From Streptomyces sp. ISL-94 (GTDB taxonomy: Bacteria > Actinomycetota > Actinomycetes > Streptomycetales > Streptomycetaceae), in NCBI RefSeq assembly GCF_018614075.1, contig NZ_JAGGOZ010000071.1, positions 1 through 55,868 of the forward strand: DNA of 55,868 nucleotides, written 5' to 3'. The notes under the pieces are model-generated. The model saw only the letters and a program-made list of their open reading frames with translations, was not told the DNA's origin and ran no database searches. Positions 43,096-53,228 of this stretch are shown here, piece by piece. Position 1 is the stretch's first letter. Every line of letters starts with the position of its first letter. The position numbers and the translations under genes were made by a program.

Positions 43096-44691
43096 ATGGC
43101 GGAGCTCACGATCCGGCCGGAGGAGATCCGGGACGCACTGGAGAACTTCGTCCAGTCGTACCAGCCGGACGCGGCCTCGCGCGAGGAGGTCGGAACGGTC
43201 AGCGTTGCCGGCGACGGCATCGCGAAGGTGGAGGGCCTGCCCTCCGCCATGGCGAACGAGCTGCTGAAGTTCGAGGACGGCACCCTCGGTCTCGCCCTCA
43301 ACCTCGAGGAGCGCGAGATCGGTGCGGTCGTCCTCGGCGAGTTCAGCGGTATCGAGGAGGGCCAGCCGGTGCAGCGCACCGGTGAGGTTCTCTCCGTAGG
43401 CGTCGGCGAGGGCTACCTCGGCCGCGTTGTCGACCCGCTCGGCAACCCGATCGACGGCCTCGGCGAGATCGCGACCGAGGGCCGCCGCGCCCTTGAGCTG
43501 CAGGCCCCCGGCGTCATGGTCCGCAAGTCGGTCCACGAGCCGATGCAGACCGGCTACAAGGCCATCGACGCGATGGTGCCGATCGGCCGCGGCCAGCGCC
43601 AGCTGATCATCGGTGACCGTCAGACGGGTAAGACCGCTCTGGCCGTCGACACGATCATCAACCAGCGCGACAACTGGCGCTCGGGCGACGTGAACAAGCA
43701 GGTCCGCTGCATCTACGTCGCCATCGGCCAGAAGGGCTCGACCATCGCGTCCGTTCGCGGCGCCCTGGAAGACGCCGGCGCGCTCGAGTACACGACGATC
43801 GTCGCCGCCCCGGCGTCCGACCCGGCCGGCTTCAAGTACCTGGCGCCGTACACCGGTTCCGCCATCGGCCAGCACTGGATGTACGCCGGCAAGCACGTCC
43901 TGATCATCTTCGACGACCTGTCGAAGCAGGCCGACGCCTACCGCGCCGTGTCGCTGCTGCTGCGCCGCCCGCCGGGCCGTGAGGCCTACCCGGGTGACGT
44001 CTTCTACCTGCACTCCCGCCTGCTGGAGCGCTGCGCGAAGCTCTCCGACGACATGGGTGCCGGTTCGATGACCGGTCTGCCGATCGTCGAGACGAAGGCG
44101 AACGACGTGTCGGCGTTCATCCCGACCAACGTCATCTCCATCACCGACGGCCAGTGCTTCCTGGAGTCCGACCTGTTCAACGCGGGCCAGCGCCCGGCGC
44201 TGAACGTCGGTATCTCGGTCTCCCGCGTCGGTGGCTCCGCCCAGCACAAGGCCATGAAGCAGGTTTCCGGCCGTCTGCGCCTGGACCTGGCCCAGTACCG
44301 CGAGCTGGAGGCGTTCGCCGCCTTCGGTTCCGACCTGGACGCCGCGTCGAAGGCCTCGCTGGAGCGCGGCAAGCGCCTGGTCGAGCTGCTGAAGCAGGGC
44401 CAGTACCAGCCGATGCCCGTCGAGGAGCAGGTCGTCTCCGTCTGGGCCGGTACCACCGGCAAGATGGACGACGTCCCGGTCAACGACATCCGTCGCTTCG
44501 AGTCGGAGCTGCTGGAGCACCTGCGCCGCGAGCGCAAGGACCTCCTCACCTCCATCGCCGAGGGCGGCAAGATGTCGGACGACACCCTGACGTCGATCGC
44601 CGACGCCATCGCCGCCTTCAAGCGCCAGTTCGAGACCTCGGACGGCAAGCTCCTGGGCGAGGACGCGCCGGCCGTCAACGTCTCCAAGTGA
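43096..44691 (+). CDS. atpA: ATP synthase F1 subunit alpha
   Basis: The product is 531 aa from the ATG at 43096; 28 codons upstream are open but belong to the spacer. The N-terminus MAELTIRPEEIRDAL is canonical. The P-loop GDRQTGKTAL has Lys179. The alpha-specific VEEQVVSVWAG and the arginine-finger region SVSRVGGSAQ are intact. It forms the non-catalytic sites of the alpha3beta3 ring. Confidence 0.98.
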   Translation: MAELTIRPEEIRDALENFVQSYQPDAASREEVGTVSVAGDGIAKVEGLPSAMANELLKFEDGTLGLALNLEEREIGAVVLGEFSGIEEGQPVQRTGEVLSVGVGEGYLGRVVDPLGNPIDGLGEIATEGRRALELQAPGVMVRKSVHEPMQTGYKAIDAMVPIGRGQRQLIIGDRQTGKTALAVDTIINQRDNWRSGDVNKQVRCIYVAIGQKGSTIASVRGALEDAGALEYTTIVAAPASDPAGFKYLAPYTGSAIGQHWMYAGKHVLIIFDDLSKQADAYRAVSLLLRRPPGREAYPGDVFYLHSRLLERCAKLSDDMGAGSMTGLPIVETKANDVSAFIPTNVISITDGQCFLESDLFNAGQRPALNVGISVSRVGGSAQHKAMKQVSGRLRLDLAQYRELEAFAAFGSDLDAASKASLERGKRLVELLKQGQYQPMPVEEQVVSVWAGTTGKMDDVPVNDIRRFESELLEHLRRERKDLLTSIAEGGKMSDDTLTSIADAIAAFKRQFETSDGKLLGEDAPAVNVSK

Positions 44692-44711
44692 CGACGGAAG
44701 GGACCTGACTC

Positions 44712-45641
44712 ATGGGAGCGCAGCTCCGGGTCTACAAGCGTCGCATCCGTGCCGTCACGGCGACCAAGAAGATCACCAAGGCGATGGAGATGATCGCCGC
44801 CTCGCGCATCGTCAAGGCGCAGCGCAAGGTGGCGGCATCGATGCCGTACGCGACCGAGCTCACCCGTGCGGTGACCGCGGTGGCGACCGGTTCGAACACC
44901 AAGCACGCCCTGACCACCGAGGTCGAGGCGCCGACCCGCGCCGCGGTCCTGCTCATCACGAGCGACCGCGGTCTGGCCGGCGGCTACTCCTCGAACGCCA
45001 TCAAGCAGGCGGAGCGGCTCACCGAGCGGCTGCGCGGCGAGGGCAAGGAGGTCGACACGTACATCGTCGGCCGTAAGGGTGTGGCCTACTTCGGCTTCCG
45101 CGAGCGCAAGGTCGCGGAGTCGTGGACCGGCTTCACCGACAGCCCGGCCTACGCCGACGCCAAGCGCGTCGCGGCGCCGCTGATCGAGGCCATCCAGACG
45201 GAAACGGCCGAGGGCGGCGTCGACGAGCTGCACATCGTCTACACGGAATTCGTGTCGATGATGACGCAGAACGCGGTGGACGGACGGATGCTGCCGCTCA
45301 GCCTCACGGAGACATCTGCTGGGGCTGCGGAGGAGAGTGGTACGAAGGGCGAGATCCTTCCGCTGTTCGACTTCGAGCCGTCGGCGGAGGACGTCCTCGA
45401 CGCCCTGCTGCCGCGCTACGTCGAGAGCCGTATCTACAACGCACTGCTGCAGTCGGCTGCTTCCGAGCACGCCGCCCGCCGCCGCGCGATGAAGTCGGCG
45501 ACCGACAACGCCGGGGATCTCATCAAGAGCCTCTCCCGGCTTGCCAACGCGGCCCGCCAGGCCGAAATCACCCAGGAAATCAGCGAGATCGTCGGTGGCG
45601 CGAGCGCCATGGCTGACGCGACCGCGGGGAGTGACAAGTAA
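44712..45641 (+). CDS. atpG: ATP synthase F1 subunit gamma
   Basis: The product is 309 aa, the rotating central shaft. N-terminal (RVYKRRIRAVTATKKITKAM) and C-terminal (RRRAMKSATDNAGDLI) helices that form the coiled-coil axle are present, and LLITSDRGLAGGYSSN is the conserved central strand. A roughly 20-residue insertion (ETSAGAAEESGTKGE, about 200-214) occurs at the site typical of actinobacterial gamma. The last base of its stop is the first base of the atpD ATG. Confidence 0.97.
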   Translation: MGAQLRVYKRRIRAVTATKKITKAMEMIAASRIVKAQRKVAASMPYATELTRAVTAVATGSNTKHALTTEVEAPTRAAVLLITSDRGLAGGYSSNAIKQAERLTERLRGEGKEVDTYIVGRKGVAYFGFRERKVAESWTGFTDSPAYADAKRVAAPLIEAIQTETAEGGVDELHIVYTEFVSMMTQNAVDGRMLPLSLTETSAGAAEESGTKGEILPLFDFEPSAEDVLDALLPRYVESRIYNALLQSAASEHAARRRAMKSATDNAGDLIKSLSRLANAARQAEITQEISEIVGGASAMADATAGSDK

Positions 45642-47083
45642 TGACGACCACTGTTGAGACGGCCGCCGCCACGGGCCGCGTCGCCCGGGTCATCGGCCCG
45701 GTCGTCGACGTGGAGTTCCCCGTCGACGCCATGCCCGAGATCTACAACGCCCTCAAGGTCCAGGTCGCCGACCCGGCCGAGGAGGGGAAGCTCAAGACCC
45801 TGACCCTCGAGGTCGCGCAGCACCTGGGTGACGGCATCGTCCGCACCATCTCGATGCAGCCGACCGACGGCCTGGTCCGCCAGGCCACGGTGACCGACAC
45901 GGGCGAGGGCATCACCGTCCCCGTCGGCGACTTCACCAAGGGCAAGGTGTTCAACACCCTCGGTGAGGTGCTGAACTACCCCGAGGCGAACGCCGAGGTC
46001 ACCGAGCGCTGGCCGATCCACCGCAAGGCGCCTCGCTTCGACGAGCTCGAGTCGAAGACCGAGATGTTCGAGACCGGCGTCAAGGTCATCGACCTTCTCA
46101 CCCCGTACGTCAAGGGTGGAAAGATCGGTCTGTTCGGTGGTGCCGGTGTCGGCAAGACCGTTCTGATCCAGGAAATGATCTACCGCGTCGCCAACAACCA
46201 CGACGGTGTGTCGGTCTTCGCGGGCGTCGGTGAGCGTACCCGTGAGGGCAACGACCTCATCGAGGAAATGGCCGACTCGGGCGTCATCGACAAGACGGCC
46301 CTCGTCTTCGGCCAGATGGACGAGCCCCCGGGCACCCGTCTGCGCGTCGCGCTCGCCGGTCTGACCATGGCGGAGTACTTCCGCGATGTGCAGAAGCAGG
46401 ACGTGCTGTTCTTCATCGACAACATCTTCCGGTACACCCAGGCGGGTTCCGAGGTGTCGACCCTGCTCGGCCGTATGCCCTCCGCGGTGGGCTACCAGCC
46501 GAACCTGGCCGACGAGATGGGTCTCCTCCAGGAGCGCATCACCTCGACCCGTGGTCACTCGATCACCTCGATGCAGGCGATCTACGTCCCCGCGGACGAC
46601 CTGACCGACCCGGCGCCGGCGACCACCTTCGCCCACCTCGACGCGACGACGGTTCTCTCCCGTCCGATCTCCGAGAAGGGCATCTACCCGGCCGTGGACC
46701 CGCTGGACTCGACGTCCCGCATCCTCGACCCGCGGTACATCACGGCGGACCACTACGCCACGGCGATGCGCGTCAAGGGGATCCTCCAGAAGTACAAGGA
46801 CCTCCAGGACATCATCGCGATCCTCGGTATCGACGAGCTGGGCGAGGAGGACAAGCTCGTTGTCCACCGTGCCCGTCGCGTCGAGCGCTTCCTGTCGCAG
46901 AACACCCACGTGGCGAAGCAGTTCACCGGTGTGGACGGTTCGGACGTTCCGCTCGACGAGTCGATCACCGCGTTCAACGCGATCTGCGATGGTGACTACG
47001 ACCACTTCCCCGAGCAGGCGTTCTTCCTGTGCGGTGGCATCGAGGACCTGAAGGCGAACGCCAAGGAGCTGGGCGTCTCCTGA
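45641..47083 (+). CDS. atpD: ATP synthase F1 subunit beta
   Basis: The product is 480 aa, the catalytic subunit. The P-loop GGAGVGKTVLIQE has Lys172. GERTREGNDL carries the catalytic Glu, VLFFIDNIFRYTQAGSEVS is the Walker B region, and the DELSEED region appears as DELGEEDK. The ATG overlaps the atpG stop (TAATG). A hairpin in the 138-bp gap to atpC may reduce downstream expression. Confidence 0.98.
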   Translation: MTTTVETAAATGRVARVIGPVVDVEFPVDAMPEIYNALKVQVADPAEEGKLKTLTLEVAQHLGDGIVRTISMQPTDGLVRQATVTDTGEGITVPVGDFTKGKVFNTLGEVLNYPEANAEVTERWPIHRKAPRFDELESKTEMFETGVKVIDLLTPYVKGGKIGLFGGAGVGKTVLIQEMIYRVANNHDGVSVFAGVGERTREGNDLIEEMADSGVIDKTALVFGQMDEPPGTRLRVALAGLTMAEYFRDVQKQDVLFFIDNIFRYTQAGSEVSTLLGRMPSAVGYQPNLADEMGLLQERITSTRGHSITSMQAIYVPADDLTDPAPATTFAHLDATTVLSRPISEKGIYPAVDPLDSTSRILDPRYITADHYATAMRVKGILQKYKDLQDIIAILGIDELGEEDKLVVHRARRVERFLSQNTHVAKQFTGVDGSDVPLDESITAFNAICDGDYDHFPEQAFFLCGGIEDLKANAKELGVS

Positions 47084-47125
47084 TCCGGCGCGCTCCGCGA
47101 GGGGCGCATCCGGTTCGAGATTCAC

Positions 47126-47154
47126 GGAGAGGGGCGGGTATGTCCCGTCCCTCT
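47126..47154 (+). terminator. Hairpin between atpD and atpC
   Basis: GAGAGGGGCGGG and CCCGTCCCTCTC form a 12-bp stem with one mismatch around a 5-nt loop. A -10-like TAGAAT follows at 47167-47172, without a good -35. It may be an attenuator or an mRNA stability element rather than a full terminator. Confidence 0.5.
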
Positions 47155-47221
47155 CCCCCCGCCCATTAGAATTTGACCCAACACCCGGCCGACCCGCCGG
47201 GTGGTGACCCGAGGAGCCACC

Positions 47222-47596
47222 TTGGCTGCTGAGCTGCACGTCGAGCTGGTCGCGGCGGACCGCAATGTCTGGTCCGGCGAGGCCACCCTTGTTGTCGCCC
47301 GCACCACGTCCGGCGACATCGGCGTCATGCCCGGTCACCAGCCGCTTCTCGGTGTGCTGGAATCGGGCCCTGTGACCATCCGTACCAGCGAGGGCAACAC
47401 TGTCGTCGCCGCGGTGCACGGCGGTTTCATCTCGTTCGCGGACAACAAGCTGTCCCTGCTGGCCGAGATCGCCGAGCTCGCGGACGAAATTGACGTCCAG
47501 CGTGCGGAGCGGGCACTGGAGCGCGCCAAGTCGGAGACCGACGCGGCCTCCGAGCGGCGCGCCGAAGTCCGTCTGCGCGCGGTCGCGGGGCACTGA
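47222..47596 (+). CDS. atpC: ATP synthase F1 subunit epsilon
   Basis: The product is 124 aa from a TTG start with GAGGAG 7 nt upstream; the GTG seven codons earlier lacks a ribosome site. The beta-sandwich motif GDIGVMPGHQPLLGVLESG and the GGFISFADNKLSLLAE strand are canonical, and the C-terminal helical hairpin is present (AERALERAKSE). It couples rotation and inhibits ATP hydrolysis. It ends the operon before a long hairpin. Confidence 0.95.
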   Translation: MAAELHVELVAADRNVWSGEATLVVARTTSGDIGVMPGHQPLLGVLESGPVTIRTSEGNTVVAAVHGGFISFADNKLSLLAEIAELADEIDVQRAERALERAKSETDAASERRAEVRLRAVAGH

Positions 47597-47618
47597 GCGC
47601 CGTACCAAACGTGTGAAA

Positions 47619-47668
47619 CCTCAGCCGCGGTCCCTTCCGGAATTTTCCGGAGCGGGTCGCGGCTGAGG
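47619..47668 (+). terminator. Terminator of the atp operon
   Basis: CCTCAGCCGCG (47619-47629) pairs perfectly with 47658-47668. Within the loop TTCCGGAATTTTCCGGA gives a second hairpin. CGATGCAGGTCCTTTTTTCG follows, giving a run of six T, unusual for this genome. Confidence 0.85.
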
Positions 47669-47714
47669 CGATGCAGGTCCTTTTTTCGTCTGTATTCGAT
47701 GAGCGAGGAGGTCG

Positions 47715-48167
47715 GTGAAGATGCTCCTCGCTCTGCTTGTGAGCGGCCTGGTCGTAGCCCTGGTGGTGATCGGGCTGTTTGCCTTCGGCCTGCGCCGCAG
47801 ACTGATCCAGCGCTCCGGCGGCACCTTCGACTGCAGCATGCGCTGGGACGTGGCCGAGGAGCCCGACGTCTCCGGCAAGGGCTGGGTCTACGGGGTCGCG
47901 CGCTACAGCGGTGACCGCATCGACTGGTTCCGCGTCTTCAGCTACTCGCCGCGACCGCGCCGGCTGCTGGAGCGGTCCTCCATCGAGGTCGTCGCCCGCC
48001 GCGCCCCCGAGGGCGAGGAGGAGCTGGCGCTGCTCTCCGATGCCGTCGTGCTGGGCTGTGTCCACCGGGGCACGCGCCTGGAGCTGGCGATGAGCGATGA
48101 CGCGCTGACCGGGTTCCTGGCCTGGCTGGAGGCGGCACCTCCCGGCCAGAGGGTGAATGTGGCCTGA
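47715..48167 (+). CDS. DUF2550 membrane-anchored protein
   Basis: The product is 150 aa from a GTG with GAGGAGG 8 nt upstream. One N-terminal membrane helix (about 5-25) is followed by a basic stretch (LRRRLIQR) and a compact soluble domain, with FDCSMRWD, KGWVYGVARYSGDRIDWFRVFSYS and RREVVARRAPEG-like segments typical of DUF2550. The family follows atpC in most actinobacteria. Its function is unknown, and the gene lies after the atp terminator, so it has its own promoter. Confidence 0.88.
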   Translation: MKMLLALLVSGLVVALVVIGLFAFGLRRRLIQRSGGTFDCSMRWDVAEEPDVSGKGWVYGVARYSGDRIDWFRVFSYSPRPRRLLERSSIEVVARRAPEGEEELALLSDAVVLGCVHRGTRLELAMSDDALTGFLAWLEAAPPGQRVNVA

Positions 48168-48184
48168 TCGACTCCAGACATGGA

Positions 48185-48224
48185 GAAGCCGGGGAGACGG
48201 GGGCGGACCCGTCTCCCCGGCTTC
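48185..48224. terminator. Bidirectional terminator between the DUF2550 and chitinase genes
   Basis: GAAGCCGGGGAGACGGG pairs perfectly over 17 bp with 48208-48224 across a 6-nt loop. An outer pair, GACTCCAG (48170-48177) with CTGGAGTC, extends the structure and overlaps the chitinase stop. It serves both convergent genes. Confidence 0.93.
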
Positions 48225-48229
48225 GGTCT

Positions 48230-50095
<1,866 letters not shown>

Positions 50096-50208
50096 GGGTG
50101 CTCCTCCGTAGGTCCGCGGCAGTCGTGGGGCCGACTGCCACATGGGGGTGGGACCTGCGCCGCCCGTGAGCACGCTTGTCATGGCACGCTCACCACAGTG
50201 TTGCGGTG

Positions 50209-50250
50209 AGATTAGAAAGGTCTGGACCAACCGTCAAGAGGTCCAGACCG
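50209..50250 (-). promoter_or_regulatory. Chitinase promoter with two DasR/chitin-response boxes
   Basis: On the minus strand a -35 TTGACG (50237-50232) and a -10 TAATCT (50214-50209) are 17 bp apart. On either side of the -35 lie two 12-bp boxes, CGGTCTGGACCT (50250-50239) and TGGTCCAGACCT (50229-50218), direct repeats that agree at 9 of 12 positions. This box is the known pair of direct repeats of Streptomyces chitinase promoters and fits the DasR operator core. Transcription from about 50202 gives a 107-nt leader. Confidence 0.82.
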
Positions 50251-50445
50251 GTTGGCCCCGACCCGGCCTCTGGATCATCGTTGGCGACCACGCCGAGCGT
50301 GCCGACGACCAGGGCCACCGACGGCCCTGGAGCGGCGCAGCAGCTCCATCGCGCTGAGGACCACCAGGGGGACCAGGGCGGCCCACTCGGGCAGGAGGCG
50401 CCGCTCGGAGCTGTTGTAGACGCCCAGCGACCACCATCACCAGGC
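50234..50445 (-). pseudogene. Remnant of a membrane protein, possibly a sensor kinase N-terminus
   Basis: Reading leftwards from about 50440, WSLGVYNSSERRLL, then PEWAALVPLVVLSAMELLRRS, has high third-position GC and looks like a membrane helix ending in a basic turn. One base later in another phase, VALVVGTLGVVANDDPEAG continues as a second helix. A single frameshift near 50300 separates them. In S. coelicolor chiC is preceded by the two-component genes chiR and chiS in this orientation, so this could be what remains of such a sensor. The family is not certain. Confidence 0.4.
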
Positions 50446-50463
50446 CGGCTGTGCGAGCCGCTG

Positions 50464-50907
50464 ATGGAGCTGGTCCTGCTGGTGGTCACCACGCTGGACC
50501 TCAAGAACGGCGCCGCCGACTGGAAGCACGGTCTGGCCGCCCTGTACATCGGCTACACCGTCGCCTACGGGCACTACACGGTGAAGTGGCTCGACGGCCA
50601 CGCCGCGTACCGGCTGGCCGGAGGGGACAACCCGGCCGGCCCCGGCTGGGGGAAGGTGCGGGCCGTCCACGCGTGGAAGCTGTGGCTCCGTACCGTCGTC
50701 GCGGCGGCCGCGGCCCTCGGCCTGCTCCAGACGGCGATCTGGTACGTCGGCGGCGCGGGCGGCGTCAGCTCGCTCAAGGCGTGGCAGTTCGGTGCCCTGC
50801 GGGCGGTCGGCATCCACGCTCTGATCGCCGCCACCTGCACGCTCTGGCCGAAGAAGGCCGCGGCGGGCGCCGAGGAGCGGCCCGCCCTCGCCACGACGGA
50901 GCGTTGA
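50464..50907 (+). CDS. Integral membrane protein, probably truncated at its 5' end
   Basis: From the ATG at 50464 the product has 147 aa with about four hydrophobic segments (MELVLLVVTTLDL, ALYIGYTVAYGHYTV, LRTVVAAAAALGLLQTAIWYV and RAVGIHALIAATCTLWP) and a basic end. It resembles a streptomycete family of small membrane proteins of unknown role. No ribosome site precedes the ATG, and the upstream sequence matches a decayed gene on the other strand. The family's usual N-terminal stretch is missing, so a deletion probably removed its true start. It may still be expressed from the next transcript, or be a pseudogene. Confidence 0.6.
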   Translation: MELVLLVVTTLDLKNGAADWKHGLAALYIGYTVAYGHYTVKWLDGHAAYRLAGGDNPAGPGWGKVRAVHAWKLWLRTVVAAAAALGLLQTAIWYVGGAGGVSSLKAWQFGALRAVGIHALIAATCTLWPKKAAAGAEERPALATTER

Positions 50908-50917
50908 AGGCGGAGCG

Positions 50918-51490
50918 CTAGCGCTCGCCGCCCGGCACCCACAGCACGTCCCCGACCTCCTTGTTGGCCGTACGCGCCAGGATGAACAGGAGGTCGGAGA
51001 GGCGGTTCAGGTAGGTCGCCGTCAGCGGGTTCATCACCTCGCCGTGCACCTCCAGCGCCGCCCACGTAGAGCGCTCGGCGCGCCGGACCACCGTGCAGGC
51101 CTGGTGCAGGAGGGCCGCGCCCGGGGTGCCGCCGGGGAGGATGAAGCTGCGCAGCTTCTCCAGCTGCTCGTTGAAGGCGTCGCAGTCCGCCTCCAGCTTG
51201 TCCACGTAGAACTGCTCCACGCGCAGCGGCGGGTACTGCGGGTCCTCGACCACCGGGGTGCACAGGTCCGCGCCCACGTCGAACAGGTCGTTCTGCACCC
51301 GTACCAGGACCTTCACGACTTCCGGCGCCAGCCGGCCGAGCGCGATCGCCGTCCCGATGGCCGCGTTGGCCTCGTTGGCGTCGGCGTACGCCGAGATCCG
51401 CAGGTCGGTCTTGGCCGTGCGGCTCATGTCGCCGAGGGCGGTCGTGCCCTTGTCACCGGTGCGGGTGTAGATGCGCGTGAGGTTCACCAT
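50918..51490 (-). CDS. Corrinoid (cob(I)alamin) adenosyltransferase, PduO type
   Basis: The product is 190 aa from the ATG at 51490, transferring the adenosyl group of ATP to cob(I)alamin. The N-terminal IYTRTGDKGTTALGDM is the PduO ATP-binding motif. RVQNDLFDVGADLCTP, FILPGGTPGAALLHQA and VVRRAERS complete the family signature. No ribosome site is visible, and TACGCT stands 6 nt before the ATG, so the transcript may be leaderless. It is convergent with the membrane gene at 50464 and divergent from the dehydrogenase at 51694. Confidence 0.95.
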   Translation of the reverse strand: MVNLTRIYTRTGDKGTTALGDMSRTAKTDLRISAYADANEANAAIGTAIALGRLAPEVVKVLVRVQNDLFDVGADLCTPVVEDPQYPPLRVEQFYVDKLEADCDAFNEQLEKLRSFILPGGTPGAALLHQACTVVRRAERSTWAALEVHGEVMNPLTATYLNRLSDLLFILARTANKEVGDVLWVPGGER

Positions 51491-51693
51491 GGCGCCAGCG
51501 TAGTCCGCACCCAACTGCGCGCCCCTCGGGGACCGGTGGGCCGTACCGGTGTGATGTCCGTCATCTGAGACGTGACGCGTGTTACTTCGAGGTCACACCG
51601 CACCGCCCGGGCGCTAGTCTCCGCCGGAGAGGCCGCATGACCGGGCCGAATCGAGACTGCGCCGGGTGAAGTGTGAAGAACGTGGGGTGTGAA

Positions 51694-52542
51694 GTGGCTG
51701 GGAAGCTCGCCGTCATCGGTGCCGGACTGATGGGGTCCGGAATCGCTCAGGTTTCCGCTCAGGCGGGCTGGGACGTCGTACTGAGGGACGTCACCGATGC
51801 CGCGCTGACCCGTGGCACGGACGGGATCAAGGCCTCGTACGACAAGTTCGTCTCCAAGGGGAAGATGACGGCCGAGGACGCCGAGGCCGCGCTCGCCCGC
51901 ATCACGACCACCACCGACCTCGACGCCGTCGCCGACGTGGACATCCTGGTCGAGGCCGTCTTCGAGAAGATCGAGATCAAGCACGAGATCTTCCGCACCC
52001 TCGACAAGATCGTCCGCGAGGACACGATCCTCGCCTCCAACACCTCCGCCATCCCGATCACCAAGATCGCGGCCGCGACGGAGCGCCCGGAGCGGGTCGT
52101 CGGCGCGCACTTCTTCTCTCCCGTCCCGATGATGCAGCTCTGCGAGCTCGTACGCGGCTACAAGACGAGCGACGAAACCCTCGCCGCGACCCGCGCGTTC
52201 GCCGAGTCCGTCGGCAAGACCTGCATCGTCGTCAACCGCGACGTCGCCGGCTTCGTGACGACCCGTCTGATCTCCGCCCTCGTCGTCGAGGCCGCAAAGC
52301 TCTACGAATCGGGCGTGGCCTCCGCCGAGGACATCGACATCGCGTGCAAGCTGGGCTTCGGGCACGCGATGGGTCCGCTGGCCACGGCGGACCTCACGGG
52401 CGTCGACATCCTGCTGCACGCCACCAGCAACATTTACACCGAATCCCAGGACGAGAAGTTCGCGCCGCCGGAGCTCATGCGCCGCATGGTCGACGCGGGC
52501 GACATCGGCCGCAAGAGCGGACAGGGCTTCTACAAGCACTGA
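51694..52542 (+). CDS. 3-hydroxybutyryl-CoA dehydrogenase
   Basis: With the GTG at 51694 the product is 282 aa, the usual length; a GTG seven codons earlier at 51673 also lies in frame. It oxidises 3-hydroxyacyl-CoA with NAD(P). The dinucleotide loop AVIGAGLMGSGIAQ is at about residues 6-19. The catalytic His is in GAHFFSPVPMMQL, and VNRDVAGFVTTRL and the C-terminal GDIGRKSGQGFYKH are canonical. A short hairpin follows the gene. No other fatty-acid genes are adjacent. Confidence 0.95.
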   Translation: MAGKLAVIGAGLMGSGIAQVSAQAGWDVVLRDVTDAALTRGTDGIKASYDKFVSKGKMTAEDAEAALARITTTTDLDAVADVDILVEAVFEKIEIKHEIFRTLDKIVREDTILASNTSAIPITKIAAATERPERVVGAHFFSPVPMMQLCELVRGYKTSDETLAATRAFAESVGKTCIVVNRDVAGFVTTRLISALVVEAAKLYESGVASAEDIDIACKLGFGHAMGPLATADLTGVDILLHATSNIYTESQDEKFAPPELMRRMVDAGDIGRKSGQGFYKH

Positions 52543-52585
52543 GGCCGAACCGGGCCGGACCGCTGAGCACCATCGTTCGAACGCC

Positions 52586-52603
52586 TTCACCCCACGGGGT
52601 GAA
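52586..52603 (+). terminator. Short terminator-like hairpin after the dehydrogenase gene
   Basis: TTCACCCC and GGGGTGAA form a perfect 8-bp stem around AC, 44 bp after the stop codon. Confidence 0.55.
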
Positions 52604-52623
52604 TTAGGTATCGGTTCGCTCAC

Positions 52624-52677
52624 GGTCGGCAACTTCCCTGCCCGTGCGGCAGTCAGTTGCAGTGAGAGTTGCCGACC
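52624..52677. promoter_or_regulatory. 11-bp inverted repeat upstream of the STAS gene
   Basis: GGTCGGCAACT (52624-52634) recurs inverted at 52667-52677, separated by 32 nt. It lies 46 bp before the STAS start. It could be an operator or a leader structure. Confidence 0.4.
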
Positions 52678-52722
52678 AAGGACCAGCCGGACCATACGTA
52701 CGCAGTACTGCCGGGAGTACAC

Positions 52723-53046
52723 ATGCACATCAGGGGCGACCACGCCGAACTCGCTGTCGGGGGCCGCCTCGACGTGCGCAGCGCGGCGGACGCCCGTACC
52801 GCCCTCCACGCCGCCCTCGACGACGGCCACGGCGACCTCGTGCTCGACCTCACCGGGCTCGACTCCTGGGACGCGACCGGCCTCGGCGTGATCATGGGCG
52901 CGCACCGGAGGGCCGGCCGGACCGGACGGCGGCTCGTCCTGCGCGGGGTGCCCCCGCAGATGCAGCGACTGCTCGTCGCCACCCGGCTGCACCGGATCCT
53001 CGCGATCGAGGGCGGCCTGGAGGCGGAGTCCCTGCCCCGAGTGTGA
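52723..53046 (+). CDS. STAS-domain anti-sigma factor antagonist
   Basis: The product is 107 aa from the ATG at 52723, with GGGAG 5 nt upstream; a longer TTG reading would run through the inverted repeat. It is a single STAS domain: ELAVGGRLDVRSAADAR, then LVLDLTGLDSWDATGLGVIMGAHRR. In SpoIIAA-like proteins this loop carries the phosphorylated Ser; here the equivalent segment is DATGL, with Thr. Partners are usually RsbW-like kinases such as the one encoded at 11484, though none is adjacent. Confidence 0.9.
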   Translation: MHIRGDHAELAVGGRLDVRSAADARTALHAALDDGHGDLVLDLTGLDSWDATGLGVIMGAHRRAGRTGRRLVLRGVPPQMQRLLVATRLHRILAIEGGLEAESLPRV

Positions 53047-53057
53047 ACGGGGTGTTC

Positions 53058-53072
53058 CGGTTTCCTGCGGAA
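53058..53072 (+). terminator. Hairpin after the STAS gene
   Basis: GTTTCC and GGAAAC form a perfect 6-bp stem around TGC within about 30 bp of the stop codon. The stem is short, so the call is weak. Confidence 0.35.
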
Positions 53073-53228
53073 ACGTAACGGTCCGGTGGTGATGGCCACC
53101 CTGCGGTTCCGGCGCGTCCGGCCACGGTCTAGGGTTCGGGCGGAAAACCGGACCAGTAGCGATAGCGGCGTGCGAAGGCCGGGTGGTACGACGGCGAGGC
53201 GCACGGCCCGCGATCGGGGGACTTGGTC

